Below are positions 25,801 to 36,866 of a stretch of DNA of 64,000 bases, one piece after another. The stretch's first letter is position 1. Each line of letters opens with the position of its first letter. This DNA comes from Coccinella septempunctata (lineage: Eukaryota > Arthropoda > Insecta > Coleoptera > Coccinellidae). The stretch covers positions 38,767,021 through 38,831,020 of the forward strand of contig NC_058193.1 of the NCBI RefSeq assembly GCF_907165205.1, written 5' to 3'. The notes below the pieces were generated by a model, which searched no databases, was not told the DNA's origin, and saw only the letters and a list, made by a program, of their open reading frames with translations. Both the position numbers and the translations under genes were made by a program.

Positions 25801-28278
25801 TTACATAAATAACATCTAAGAATTTTTCATACGGAAACTGATGGAAAATATTATAATGACTAAAAAAATGGGACCCAAATTTCGTCGATCAATTTAGAGC
25901 ATTGTCCTCTGATTCTATTAAAAATTAATGATTCACGTACACAAAAGTTTAATCTCCCCGAATAGAGCGAATTTTGTCCGGTGCTAATATTCAAAGCTCG
26001 CAAAATCCTGTTTATATTTCATGCAGTTATCTATCCATCAGTCGCTTTCATGAGCCGAGCATAGGAAATCAAGCCAATATTTGGCCTGACGGCCAGTTTT
26101 TACGGTGTATTGATTAAAATCAACGCCACGAGAGCTGAAAAATCCAATTATGATTTTCCGAATCACGCTCAAACCAAAGCACTTGGAAAAGTTCGATGCA
26201 AATCCAATTTTTGAGCGATGCCGTGTAGGTAATAACCGTAAAGTTTATGGCTTCTTTTGCCGGCTGAGCTATTCCCTCCAAGAACTTTATTTTCTGGAAT
26301 GTGATGCGAGTGACCTGGAAGGTAAGCAAGAATGTTTACAGTATCCCCACAAAGAAACGCTCATGCCAGCAAGTATAAGAACTGTAGTTTGAATACCAGT
26401 AAATGTGCAACCCTATCGAGAATATTTGCTAGTCAAATGCTTAGCTGAATTGATTAGATAAAACGAAGGAATAGTTAAGAAAAAGGCTTGGCTAATTTGC
26501 TTATTTTAAGAGGGATTCCTATCCAGCATCCCTTTCCTAAGAGTATCGATTTCATGCTTTGTTCTTCCAGGCAGGGAGTATAATCCGTATGCTGAACTAT
26601 GTGGCTGGAGACAAGGGTTTCGAGAAAATTATCAGGAAATATTTCAGAGAGCACTCGTACAGTTCTGCCAGCACTGCAGATTTCATGTCGACCGTTGGAT
26701 CAGTGCTGCCAAACACTCCGTTGGTAGAATTCTTGGAAACTTGGCTCTATCAGAACAGATTCCCCATCATAACCATAGAGGAAGATGTGAAAAAGAAGAC
26801 GTACATCCTGAGACAAGAATCAGCTTCGAAGTTCAAGAAAACCGATAAATTATCACCATTCGGGTAAGATTAAGATCATTAGGTTTATCAGAATACCATT
26901 ATGTTCTACCTGAATTGGTATTTCAGGTACAAATGGACTATTCCAATTATTTATACTACGGATCTTCAAAAAGAGCCGTCCATTGTTTGGTTCAGAAAGG
27001 ATGATGATTTTAGTGAGTTAATCCCATCCTGTAACAATAACAAAGCTTTGATGAGAGTTTTTCTATTTCAGTAACAATTCCTAAATCGAATGAAGGGTTT
27101 ATAAAGTTGAATTACAATTTGATGGGAATATATTACACGAATTATACTCAAACGATGTGGCATAATCTGATAGACCATGTCCAGGTTGGTACGATTTTTT
27201 ATGAATGTGAACGAAAACTTTTATGCAATCTGTTTCATGGCTAGTGAAATAGTTAACTTCAGTGTACTTCAATTGAAATAATCCTCCCAAGCAGCCACAT
27301 ATTCAATTCCCTTACTTTTCTTTTAACCTCCAAAGGTTTTTTATTCGATCTGAATTGTTCGAGTGTTTTCACTAAACATCGCAAGAAATAATATTTCTTT
27401 TTAATATTTTGGCGATTCAATCCAATCCTGCAGTCCCACAATTTTTTCTGATTTACTAGGCCCACCTCTCCATTTTCTTTATGGAAATTTTTGTGGTTGT
27501 TCATCATTATTCCCAGATTTTATAAGATCAAAACGCAGGCGGAAAATCTATAAGAAAAGATTCTCTCAGATGTCCGTAGGTACATAAGCTATCAATCCAA
27601 TGCCTGCCATGAGCCCAGTTTGATGTCCCTACTAAATTATGCCTGTCGTTCACAGATGACATCACATCCCACGTAGGGAGTTATTCCCCAGCACATTTGA
27701 CACGGGTTCAATCTTTATAGAGTACCGAAGGATTAATAGTTTGATACACTCCTTTTACCAATAATTTAGAGATGAAAATTATCTGTATTTTTTCAAGTTA
27801 CTGAACGAATTGGAACAAGTCACGCTGACCTTCGAGGCTGAAAAGCTGTTTGAAGCCGATACAATCAACTGCGACGTGGTGCTGAAGCTGATTGCAAGGG
27901 TTGGGGCGGAACTAAACCAATACGGCTTATCCCCTTTGAGTCCACTCTTCACCCTCAGGGACAAAATGAAGTTTGATCCCACAATCCACAACATCTTGAG
28001 GGTGAGTCGAATCCGAGATCAATTCTTGTTAGTTCTTAACACGATGGATGTTTCAGAAATTCTACTACGCCATTAGGGCCAAATCGAAGCTGATCAGGAA
28101 GAGGCAGCAGGATCCCAAGAGGACCAAGAGGAATCTGAGCTTCGATGCGTATGTTAACGCTACAGAAACTGCCACTGAGGATGTCGGCAATAAAACTGAG
28201 ACGAAGGAGATACCTCATCCCAGATATGTGAGGTGCGCTAAATGGATACATGAAAATTTGAGCTACTTGATCAATTGA
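19863..28278 (+). CDS. Secreted M1-family aminopeptidase-like protein, short form with variant GAMEN
   Basis: Twelve exons: 19863-19926, 21804-22170, 22271-22415, 22578-22836, 24802-24960, 25452-25546, 25602-25739, 26571-26863, 26927-27012, 27072-27184, 27798-28001, 28057-28278. All joins keep frame and give 714 residues. The ATG was chosen because it opens a signal peptide (MNILRTFLFLTVTGAVVLA). The zinc site is complete: HELTH at 321-325 and the third ligand E344 in LQEGFAQY, exactly 18 residues on. The likely catalytic Tyr is Y407 in DITYIKAGS. The substrate-binding GAMEN motif is altered to TATEY (288-292), keeping only the Ala and Glu. M1 enzymes remove N-terminal residues from peptides. 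Insect relatives run to 900-1000 residues; here most of the ERAP1-like C-terminal domain is absent, and the tail (exon 12) is basic with no GPI-type hydrophobic end. AATAAA at 28349. Exon 11 uses a CAAG acceptor. Confidence 0.88.
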
Positions 28279-30520
28279 CCTCAAGATTACAATGTGATAG
28301 CCATATGACAATTTTTACCTAAACGAATTTGTAGTAATTTATTTTGCTAATAAACGTTTTCATTTTTATCGTTTTGTTATTGTCATCCCTTGTTTTCTGC
28401 GTTGATGAGAAGATTTTTGAAGTCATAGCGATGGATATCAACCTTGATTATTATTAAACTATATACCAGATTATGCCTTGGATAGATTAAACACACATAT
28501 CTTTTGTTTCAAGTGGAAATTTCACGTAAATCTAATTTTTGATGGGAATCTCGGTTTTATCTAAGTGAAATACATTGAACTGAGTAGGTAACATCAAAAT
28601 GAGAACAATCAATTTCGGTTTTCTCATTTCATATATACAGAGTGCCCTGAGTTAGCGTTGATATATTTCAGGAAGTGGTTTTATTATTCGAAATAAGAAA
28701 CAAACTTACGTTCTGTACGCTGAGTTTTTGGGTGAATTAAATTTTTTGGCAATGAAAACTCAGTGCCTCCTTTCTTCAAAATAATTTTTGTTCGAAAACC
28801 TCTGCTGAGGAATTCCATCTGCCAAATTTTGACAAAGTAATCGCGAAGAATAAGTTTATATCGAGATAAATTACTACTTATCATAACTTTTTCCATGTTT
28901 CGACTCATAGAATCGCCTGAAATATATCACTGTTGAATTTTCTTACTTTTTGTAGGATAAACACATTAGGTGGAACTGCCTGCATAAAATTGAATAGAGT
29001 TGTTGGGATGCACTGCCAATTTGTCATATTTTCGGATGAACAGAATGAAGTTACCAGAGAAAGAAAAATAACAGAGCCAACAAAAACGCAACCACCAGAC
29101 TAAAATGATTTCGTTTGTGGCAAAGATTCTAGAGTTAACTCTGTAATCTTTGGTTTGTGGCTCATTTCAACGAAAATAAAAAATATGTTTTATGACTGGC
29201 CCCAGCCGGAAAAATTCCACATTGTTACATCAAAGAATTTGCCGTACCCTAACTTATCTCCACAATAGAGGAGGCTTTGATTCGGTGTTTTGTAATCGGA
29301 TTATTTGTTATTTCTTGAATTTCGTCATATCACCTCACTAAGGTCGAAATTCAACCTTTCGGTCACTATTCAGAAAGTTATCATTCCAGAGGTCCCTTCA
29401 GTCAATTGTCAGATAATGACAATTTTTGCGAAGCTTCTAGACGCTTCGACAGTGCCGTAACGAGGGAAAAATCTGAAAATTTCACATAATTAACCTCCAC
29501 TGTAATGAAAATGTAAGGAAAGACCTAAATGAGTTCAGGAATTTAGCTCAAATTCATGAAACGAACGGTTACCCATCCAGGTACTGAACTCGCTCATTGC
29601 TTCATAAATCACCGAATAAATCATTTATTTCCCCAATATTTTCGAAAATACAGATGGTATCTAGTTGCAAATTGAAACTTGGACCTCAAATGATGTTTCG
29701 CAGGTTCTTGCAAAATTTGAGTGTGATCCGGAGAATATTAGTTTCTGCAATTTCTTTTTTTACTTAAAGGTATACGATCTCCACGAAATCTTCGTATCAG
29801 TACTCTGTAACTATCGAGTTTTTGATTATTTATAACGTTATTATTTTCATATTGAGAGGACAGAGTGAAGATATGTCTGTATCTCTGTAACTATCAACAA
29901 GCGGATTTTGCTTTGAAGAAAAATCTGAGATATTTCGAGTTTGAAATATCTTACTGGCGTACCATTTTATTTTTTCGGAATTTGAGATTATTATCCGTGT
30001 GCCTGCCAGAAAATTTTCAACAACTACCTAGTCAAATTCACCAAATTTCATTTGCATATCTAGACCGGTGTCAGAGCAATAAATAAAAATGTAGTCAGTG
30101 CTTCAGAAGAACTCCAACACCTCGGAAAACGAAGCATTTCCGGATAAAAGTTCCATAGCAACCTGTCCTCAAGAAATCATCTTAATACGGTCCTGGCAAT
30201 GTCCCCAACGTACAAGAAACAGTGATAACAATTTCAAAACAATTAGGGGTCCTATGGAAAATGACCATCGGAACAAACTTCCAATTAAAACTATTCCAAA
30301 ATATTTGTTTTCTATAGTGGGACTTTATCGGCCAAAATAATTATGTTTTGAATAACAGACGTAAGGAAAAAATGAGGCAATTTCTTTGAAACGCCGCCAG
30401 CATGTACTAGGTCAGTTGTTTCCAAAGGGTTTCATCATTCTCCGAGGTAAAGATAAGTTTTAGTATAAATTCTAAGCACTGTCAGACTATAGACAGTTCA
30501 ACTTTTTGACTGGCCTGAAG
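28279..30520. other. Intergenic between aminopeptidase and secreted-protein cluster
   Basis: Starts with the aminopeptidase 3' end (AATAAA at 28349-28354). The rest holds no recognised gene; frames at 28684-28908 and 29865-30340 are featureless. A TATAAAT at 30464-30470 is the probable promoter of the next gene. Confidence 0.55.
30464..30500 (+). promoter_or_regulatory. Probable core promoter of the Met/Asn-rich gene
   Basis: TATAAAT at 30464-30470 lies about 30 bp before a possible initiator around ACAGTTC at 30493-30499, upstream of ATG 30521. Confidence 0.5.
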
Positions 30521-31604
30521 ATGAAGTTCCTTATCCTCGCACTCTCTACCATTGCCGTGGCATCAGCCGCTTTCTTCGGAGGTAAAACCGTCAACGTCTT
30601 GGACGATGGCAGCATCGTGGTACGCACCGACACCGGTAAGCAGATCATGATCTCCAAGAAGATGGGACCTCTCGGCCAACACGTTATGGAGATCGACGTC
30701 ACCGGACCATTCACCATGGGCAAGAAGATCCAAATCGACGAGAGCAACCAAGTCCGAGTATCCCCAGGTACTGGCACCTTCGACATGGAAACCGCCGACC
30801 TGATGGACAGACTCAAGAGGTCCCCCAAGGTCACCACCGCAGCTACCCAAGCCGACGCCTTGGCCGAAATCATGAAGGAATTCCAGGGCATCATCAACGA
30901 AGCCGGATACGAAAAATTCTTGGCCAAATTACAGAAGTCTGTCACTAAGGGTAAGCTCGACGCTTCCGTCGTGGACTACATCCAGAACTTGGCTGAAACT
31001 ATGCCATGGCACACCGTTGCTCCTACCACCACCACTACAACTGGTAACGCTCAAGTCCAATACCCAGCTTCGACCGTACAAGGTGTGGTTGGAACCAGAC
31101 AGCTACCCTGGTACATGTGCAACGACATCGCCTGCTTCAAACAGATGATGATGATGAACGGTATTTACCAAAAAGCCCCATTGATGACCTACGATCAATA
31201 CATGAGGATGAACATGTACAACAACATGCGCATGAACCCAATGTACAACGGACAAATGAGCCCAATGAACTACCACAGCATGTACCCAGTTAACATGGGT
31301 CTGAACCAAGGCTACCCAATCAGAGAAGGTGCAATTGACACCGGATTCGTCAACAAGTAAGTCAGGAAATCACCCTTTGGTCCAATCAGTTATCTCTATA
31401 CCCAATTATTCCTTAAAATTGAACTTTATCATCGTTATTCTGATACATAACTTTCTTTTCTTCAGTGACTTGGCCGCAAGGAAGAACTTCTGGAGCACCT
31501 ACATGAACAGGCTCAACATGAACTCTTTCGGTACCCCATACGACGAACAGCAACAACCAATGCCAATCAACAGGGAGGTTGCTGACAACAAACTTTACTT
31601 CTGA
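30521..31604 (+). CDS. Secreted Met/Asn-rich protein, cluster family (324 aa)
   Basis: Two exons, 30521-31356 and 31466-31604, joined in frame. ATG 30521 is preferred over upstream non-ATG frame because it opens the signal peptide MKFLILALSTIAVASA. The mature start AFFGGKTVNVLDDGSIVVRT, followed by DTGKQIMISKK.GPLGQ, aligns with the two Tyr-rich proteins of this cluster. A helical block near residues 113-160 (EIMKEFQGIINEAGYEKFLA) also aligns with them. After a run of Thr comes a Met/Asn/Tyr-rich tail with MRMNMYNNMRMNPMYNGQMS. There is a KR dibasic site in DRLKRSPK. Codons strongly favour C in the third position, unlike the flanking DNA, which suggests high expression. TATAAAT lies about 57 bp upstream of the ATG. 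No known family recognised; a structural or adhesive secretion is inference. Confidence 0.9.
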
Positions 31605-32990
31605 GGAGATGGAAAAAGCTAACGACTGAATTTTTTCGTTATTTTTTTGTATAAATTGTTATTAAAAAAATTATTTTATGATTGCGTGGCATCCATTAGG
31701 AAAACTAATGGGTCGAGCAGGATTCGAATGTACATAAACAATTAAATGTTTGTATTATTAAAAAGTATTTGATTTTCCAATCATCGACCACCGAGCATTG
31801 AAAAGAAACACTCAGTTGAAACAATCATGCTACACAAATTTTCTGTTTCTTATGATTTTGGAGAAAATATGTCATTTGTAAATCAATTAAATGAAGGATG
31901 TTTCATGTATAAAATACAGTGCGTTTCGCGTAAGATCACTGGATATTCTTTGAAAAACGGTTTTTCCTTAATAACTCTGCATGCCTACGTTCGATAGTTT
32001 CATTCATTTTAATAGTTCTCTTCTTAATTTTGCTCAATGAATAAGTAACAAAATCCAGTATTCCACTTACTTTAAACGTTCCAAATTTTACATACCTAAC
32101 GTGAAATATGAAATTGTACATGGAAATATAACCAGAAAAAGATTATTCTTCCAGAATTGTTCAATAGCTAGGTGTTATAGGAGGAAAACATCTTAAGATA
32201 TTCAGGCACTGAAAATCACGCAAAAAAATTTCCAATCACATTCAGGATCTCACTTATTGTGGGACTTGCTGAAACCTTTGGTGGTGGACAAATCAATCCT
32301 CAATGAATTGGAAAAAATTAAACTATGTATATAAAAATTCATTCCCATGATTCATTTCTGAATGGGAAAAATATTTTTCACGAAGCATTAGTACACACAG
32401 AATTGACATCCGGATCCAGTCGATTTGGAGTTCAAGTACAGGGGTCAACAGGATCATTGTACTAAATATCACGATAATTTTTATTAATTAGCCTAAATTC
32501 TAATGTTAAATATTATCAAAAGTTCGCTTGTCAAACGCTCTTCACTCTACTGAATCGAGAAAAAATTGTACAGTCAAACAATTGCTATATAAAAATGAAC
32601 CTATGGAAGATTTTATATATTTATACCACACATGATCATCAAGTAGTGAACATTAGTGTAAATAAGACAGAAAAAAACATAATGCCGAATGAAAAATTTG
32701 TTTTTGCTGCACCTTTCATTGAACTTGATAACATAACATAATTAAGGGATTTTTACAACGAATAATCCTCAAATCGACCTAGAAATCCCTAATTAAAACC
32801 CTACACTCATCAATATTTATCATCTATTTTAACCTTGCCAGAAAACAAAAACAATTGGATTAAAAACCACCGCTTTTTGCACATCAATAGTAGCGCCAGG
32901 TCAACTCTTAGTAAATTTCATCATTCGAGATAAATTGAGCTATAAATTGATCGTTTCGGGAATACGAAGAGCAGTTATCCACTTGGTCCC
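31605..32990. other. Intergenic, nothing recognised apart from promoter
   Basis: AT-rich spacer. ATTAAA at 31661 may serve as the poly(A) signal of the preceding gene. No small gene was found here in any frame. Confidence 0.55.
32941..32976 (+). promoter_or_regulatory. TATA/Inr core promoter of the Met-rich acidic-repeat gene
   Basis: TATAAAT at 32941-32947 is followed 30 bp later by GCAGTT at 32971-32976, a good insect initiator, leaving a 5' leader of about 20 nt before the ATG. Confidence 0.65.
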
Positions 32991-34211
32991 ATGATGAAGT
33001 TCTTCGTGGTTCTCTTCGCTCTAGCCGCGTTGGCAAACGCTTCTTTACTGCGTCGAAAGACGTTCAAGCTGAATGACGGCACTGTCATCGTTCGTACTGA
33101 TATCGAGAAACATACAACAGTAATCAAACCTGGCGAAAAGGCTCAAGAGCTCCTGAGAAGTAGTGATGAAGACGAAGATTTAGAGGAGACAATCCCAAGC
33201 CTGGACGATGTTTCTGAAGTGGATCGTTCACCATGGTCAAGGATGGACAAGAAGATTCCTCTGATGAACTCGATGGCAAAAAGAATTCTGGACAAGAATG
33301 TTATTGATGAAGATTTCCAAAGAGACCTTATGCTGAGAAGGATCTTGAAAAACGAGGATCCAGTTATGAACTGGAGAAACCTTAACGGAGATGAATCTGC
33401 GATGGACCAAAAGCTGAGGTGGATATTGGAAAAGAAGAACCCAACGATGAGCAGAATTATACAAACAGACCCAAGAATTGAAGATGCGTTTGAAATGGAC
33501 CGTCAATCGTTAATTAACAGAGATCCTTCATTGAACCTAGATAATATTTCTGTAACAGACCGCATGCCTTGGTGGATGTTGAAAAAGATTAACATGGATG
33601 ATGCTTCTGAAATAGACCCCAGACTGAGACTGATGATGAGAAATGATCCTACAATGAACTGGATGAGGAGCTCAACCAACAACATAGATGATATTTCTGA
33701 ACTGGGCAATGATCAGAGGTTGCTGTTGAACATGAGAGCCCCAATGATAAACAGAATGGAGCAAATTAATCCAAACATTCATCCTGCCTCTGAAATGGAT
33801 AATATGCTGCGGTTTCAGAGAGACCCAATGTTCAATACGATGTTGCTACAAAATCCAAACTTAAGAAGTATGGATGACGTAACTAAGACTAATAATTTGC
33901 CATGGTTTTTGCTACACAAGAATACTCCGATGATGAATATGATGTTACGTAAAAGTCCCAGCAGCCCATGGATGTTTCAAAGAACCCCAGACATGATACG
34001 TAGGGATATTCTACCTGGAATGGATAGTACATCATCCCAACCCCTGAGATTCAAAAAGATGTTCAAGAGGTTCAATCCTTGGATGTCGTATGGATTCAGA
34101 AAACCAACATTTGGAATGGAACAGATGAAACCTGATTTATTCAACGCAAATCGCTTTTCAGGCTTTGGACAGAATGGGCTTGCTGAGGATTTTGGAGTTT
34201 TGAACAACTGA
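32991..34211 (+). CDS. Secreted Met-rich repeat protein, cluster family (406 aa)
   Basis: Single coding exon. Two tandem ATGs (32991, 32994) open a signal peptide, MKFFVVLFALAALANAS. Mature residues RRKTFKLNDGTVIVRTD resemble the start of the neighbouring 30.5-kb protein (GGKTVNVLDDGSIVVRTD), so it belongs to the same cluster family, but the GPYGQ and helical blocks are missing. Most of the chain is a degenerate repeat of about 30-40 residues built on D-P-x-M-N-x-M, an N-P/D-D-x-S-E-(M/I/L)-D block and L-R. It is rich in Met, Asp, Arg and Asn, with no Cys in the mature part. Poly(A) signal AATAAA at 34308. Function unknown; low-complexity secreted material is inferred. Confidence 0.88.
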   Translation: MMKFFVVLFALAALANASLLRRKTFKLNDGTVIVRTDIEKHTTVIKPGEKAQELLRSSDEDEDLEETIPSLDDVSEVDRSPWSRMDKKIPLMNSMAKRILDKNVIDEDFQRDLMLRRILKNEDPVMNWRNLNGDESAMDQKLRWILEKKNPTMSRIIQTDPRIEDAFEMDRQSLINRDPSLNLDNISVTDRMPWWMLKKINMDDASEIDPRLRLMMRNDPTMNWMRSSTNNIDDISELGNDQRLLLNMRAPMINRMEQINPNIHPASEMDNMLRFQRDPMFNTMLLQNPNLRSMDDVTKTNNLPWFLLHKNTPMMNMMLRKSPSSPWMFQRTPDMIRRDILPGMDSTSSQPLRFKKMFKRFNPWMSYGFRKPTFGMEQMKPDLFNANRFSGFGQNGLAEDFGVLNN

Positions 34212-35480
34212 GTTTGTTCATCTATTGCACGACCACGAAATGATTCTTTCCTTAATTATAAATGCCAGAAATTTATATTTTCAAGTCTCTTGTTTGTGTA
34301 GTTGAAAAATAAAATAGATTTCTGCTCATATCTTATTATTAATCGTATGAAACATACCAGATTATGTATTAATGAAACTCTCTGCTGCTTTATGATAATG
34401 ATAATATCCATTTAGCCGAAACAAAGAGAAATACAATATGCAGACACAACTTGAAGGACGGTAATAGTAAAAAATAACAAAATTGGAAAATAAATCGAAA
34501 GATGATACTACAAAATACTATCAAACAATTATGATACACAGTCGGATTTGAATTGATAATCCCAAGTAAATTAGTAGTGCATGAAATATTCCATAAAGAA
34601 TGAAAGATCTTGAGTTGATATCAATAATTATCATCATCTGATTCTTTACTAATTCTCATTCCTAAGGTTGCAATTTTGATGCCATACGTATTTGTTTAAG
34701 AAATAACATAACATGACCAATCGAATTAATTTATTTCTGTCGAGAGCATTCATCAATCAGAGCTTTTATAACTAATCTTCAATTATTTCTGTTATCAGAG
34801 CGACGTCAACTAAGATTCAATTTGAGATTATCCATCGAATATTATTCCATTATCTAAGAACTCAACAAGGATAAAGGTTAACAGAGTATGTTATTCAAGA
34901 AAATTCCGAAATCCTTTGGGTTGTGGTCCTGTTTGGAAAAAAGTCTTATTCACTTTGTTTCAGAGTTCGTTATTGAAATAACAATCCAGAATCAACAACA
35001 CAAGAAAGCTCCGTAAGAGAAGTTTGAAACTGGAAAGATATTTATCAAAACAGAATTGGTTATTTACCTAAGAAGATAAGAAATCTTACATTTCTCATTA
35101 TCATTCATACAGCAACAGTAAACATATTTTTTTAATTGCATTTTTCACTCTACGTCTAAACCCTAAGAATTCATGAACAGAACAAACTGAAAGATAATCA
35201 TGAAAACGCAAAACTTCAAATGGATAATTTCACAATAACTGGCCCTGATTTCAATACTGTGGTTAACAAGATCTAAAGTCTCATAAATGATGGGCCAAAT
35301 ACAGTACAGTAAATTCAAATCGACAGCTAAAAGATAGAATACCCAAATTTATGAAGGAAAAAATCATTACACAAGCTGTTGAATTTCGTAAAAGATGAAG
35401 AAATACGTGGTTTTCCGTTACTAGTTGTCCTCATAAAAGAGCGAAATCTAAATTTGTAGTTTGCTCCACACGCGAAAACA
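34212..35480. other. Intergenic, nothing recognised
   Basis: Contains the 3' end of the Met-rich gene and, near 35432, an ATAAAAGA that may be the TATA box of the next small gene. Confidence 0.55.
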
Positions 35481-35645
35481 ATGAAATTACATCTGCTTCT
35501 CTTCTGTGTTTTTTTCTTGGTTATCTATAGAAGAATTCCCCATGGTTTTAGGGGATGGGGGAAAGCAATTGGAGATAGTCCAGAGATATGTCCACCCGGT
35601 CAAACTTTTGGCATTTTTGGTGTTTGTGACGATTCTTTCTGGTAA
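35481..35645 (+). CDS. Small secreted two-cysteine peptide (54 aa), CPxG family
   Basis: ATG 35481 opens a hydrophobic signal sequence (MKLHLLLFCVFFLVIY). The C-terminus reads CPPGQTFGIFGVCDDSFW. The same pattern, CPxG then seven residues, GxC, three residues, F(E/W) and stop, ends the peptides at 36266 and 43083. A donor site (CAG|GTAACG) lies 3 nt past the stop, as in the other two, so the last intron sits in the 3' UTR. I recognise no named family. A CPxG...C spacing is loosely reminiscent of secapin-type venom/immune peptides, but the loop is one residue longer and the rest does not match; this is not a claim of toxicity. Confidence 0.75.
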   Translation: MKLHLLLFCVFFLVIYRRIPHGFRGWGKAIGDSPEICPPGQTFGIFGVCDDSFW

Positions 35646-35648
35646 CAG

Positions 35649-36265
35649 GTAACGCATCTTTTGACCTTTTTTCGAAAAAGAGCTGCAATTTATACTTCGA
35701 AATTGCATAATGCATTCCAGTATTATTACATCTCCAATAATCATGATTCCATTAGGGATTTTAATTCGTTATAAGCGCTCGTTATATGTTACATATATCG
35801 CTGTAACGTTCGATAGTTAACCAAAGGCTGCAATTACACAAATTTCATCGATGTAGCGCACATCGAACTCGTATCATCCAAAATCCAACCTACAATCGTC
35901 CAAATGTATGAATTATTGACAAATATTAGTCCTTTGCATTTCAATGATGATTTCAAGAGATTGATTTATTATATCTACCAGCATAATCGAAAATAAACCT
36001 ATGAAATTGATCACATTAAAAGCCAGCCAAACATAATAAATAGCTTCCAAACGATTCAAGAACTCGGGTATCCATATTTTCCCAGTAAAACTACTGGAGA
36101 TAAAGCAGGATCAACGATTTCGTACGTATACAACACAAATTCTGTCGTATCTATCGGTCTAGCTTGGTTAATTTTGCAATTTCCCGAGATGTGGTTTCCT
36201 GCAAATCAAAATTTGTCACGAAGAGAAGCGCCAGTTGAATTCAGTCGATATTTTCATCCAGAGAG
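35649..36265. other. Probable 3' UTR intron and intergenic DNA
   Basis: Follows the donor at 35648/35649. No acceptor or 3' exon could be fixed, and no other gene was seen. Confidence 0.4.
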
Positions 36266-36418
36266 ATGTATTACGTGACAGTTTTAGTATATTTTTTTCT
36301 ATATTGCCTGAGCATTTCCTCCGGTGATCTTCAAGAAACTGACTTATTGGGCACTGATCAATGTCCTGAAGGAAAAATCATGAGCTTGTTTGGGATGTGC
36401 GAAGATGCATTCGAATAA
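36266..36418 (+). CDS. Small secreted two-cysteine peptide (50 aa), CPxG family
   Basis: ATG 36266 opens a signal peptide (MYYVTVLVYFFLYCLSISSG). The mature part is about 30 residues and acidic, ending CPEGKIMSLFGMCEDAFE then TAA. It shares Cys spacing, the Gly before the second Cys and the terminal F-E with the peptides at 35481 and 43083. A donor (CAAA|GTGAGT) sits 5 nt after the stop. The two Cys could form one disulphide closing an 11-residue loop. Function unknown. Confidence 0.75.
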   Translation: MYYVTVLVYFFLYCLSISSGDLQETDLLGTDQCPEGKIMSLFGMCEDAFE

Positions 36419-36423
36419 GCAAA

Positions 36424-36866
36424 GTGAGTAGCAAAATACTGATGGAAAATTTTCACCTGAAATATTCATTACAGACAATTTTTACCGGCATGTTCGATTT
36501 GAGCCTTCTTAGTTTAAACGGTCATCGAAAAAAAATATAGGTATTAAAATTCGACTTAAAATACACTCATGAAGTGTTGACGACTCAGCAAAGTTTATCA
36601 TCCAGACTGCATGCAATTTATTTTATTATTATCCACCCAACACAGTTATCTCTAATTGATTTTGGAGTAAACATATTTGAATTTTTCCATACGTGTTGTT
36701 AGGCAGAATGTCAAGAGTGAAATTTTTAAGACTACCTAATTATCGAAATTAATGACACGTTATCGAATTGTTTGTTTTTTTGCAAAATCTAAAACGGATA
36801 CAGAGTTTGTATAAAAAGTGGAAGACGAGCTCGAAAAGTCAGTTCGGTTCTTCGACTGTTTTCAAC
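36424..36866. other. Spacer with promoter of the plus-strand Tyr-rich gene
   Basis: Begins with the 3' UTR intron of the peptide gene. The last about 60 bp hold the TATA/Inr promoter of the next gene. Confidence 0.5.
36810..36844 (+). promoter_or_regulatory. TATA/Inr core promoter of the plus-strand Tyr-rich gene
   Basis: TATAAAAAG at 36810-36818 and TCAGTT at 36839-36844 have the canonical spacing of about 30 bp. The same pair, followed by the same 5' UTR, precedes the minus-strand copy at 42332-42366. The sequence between TATA and Inr differs in the two copies. Confidence 0.8.
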
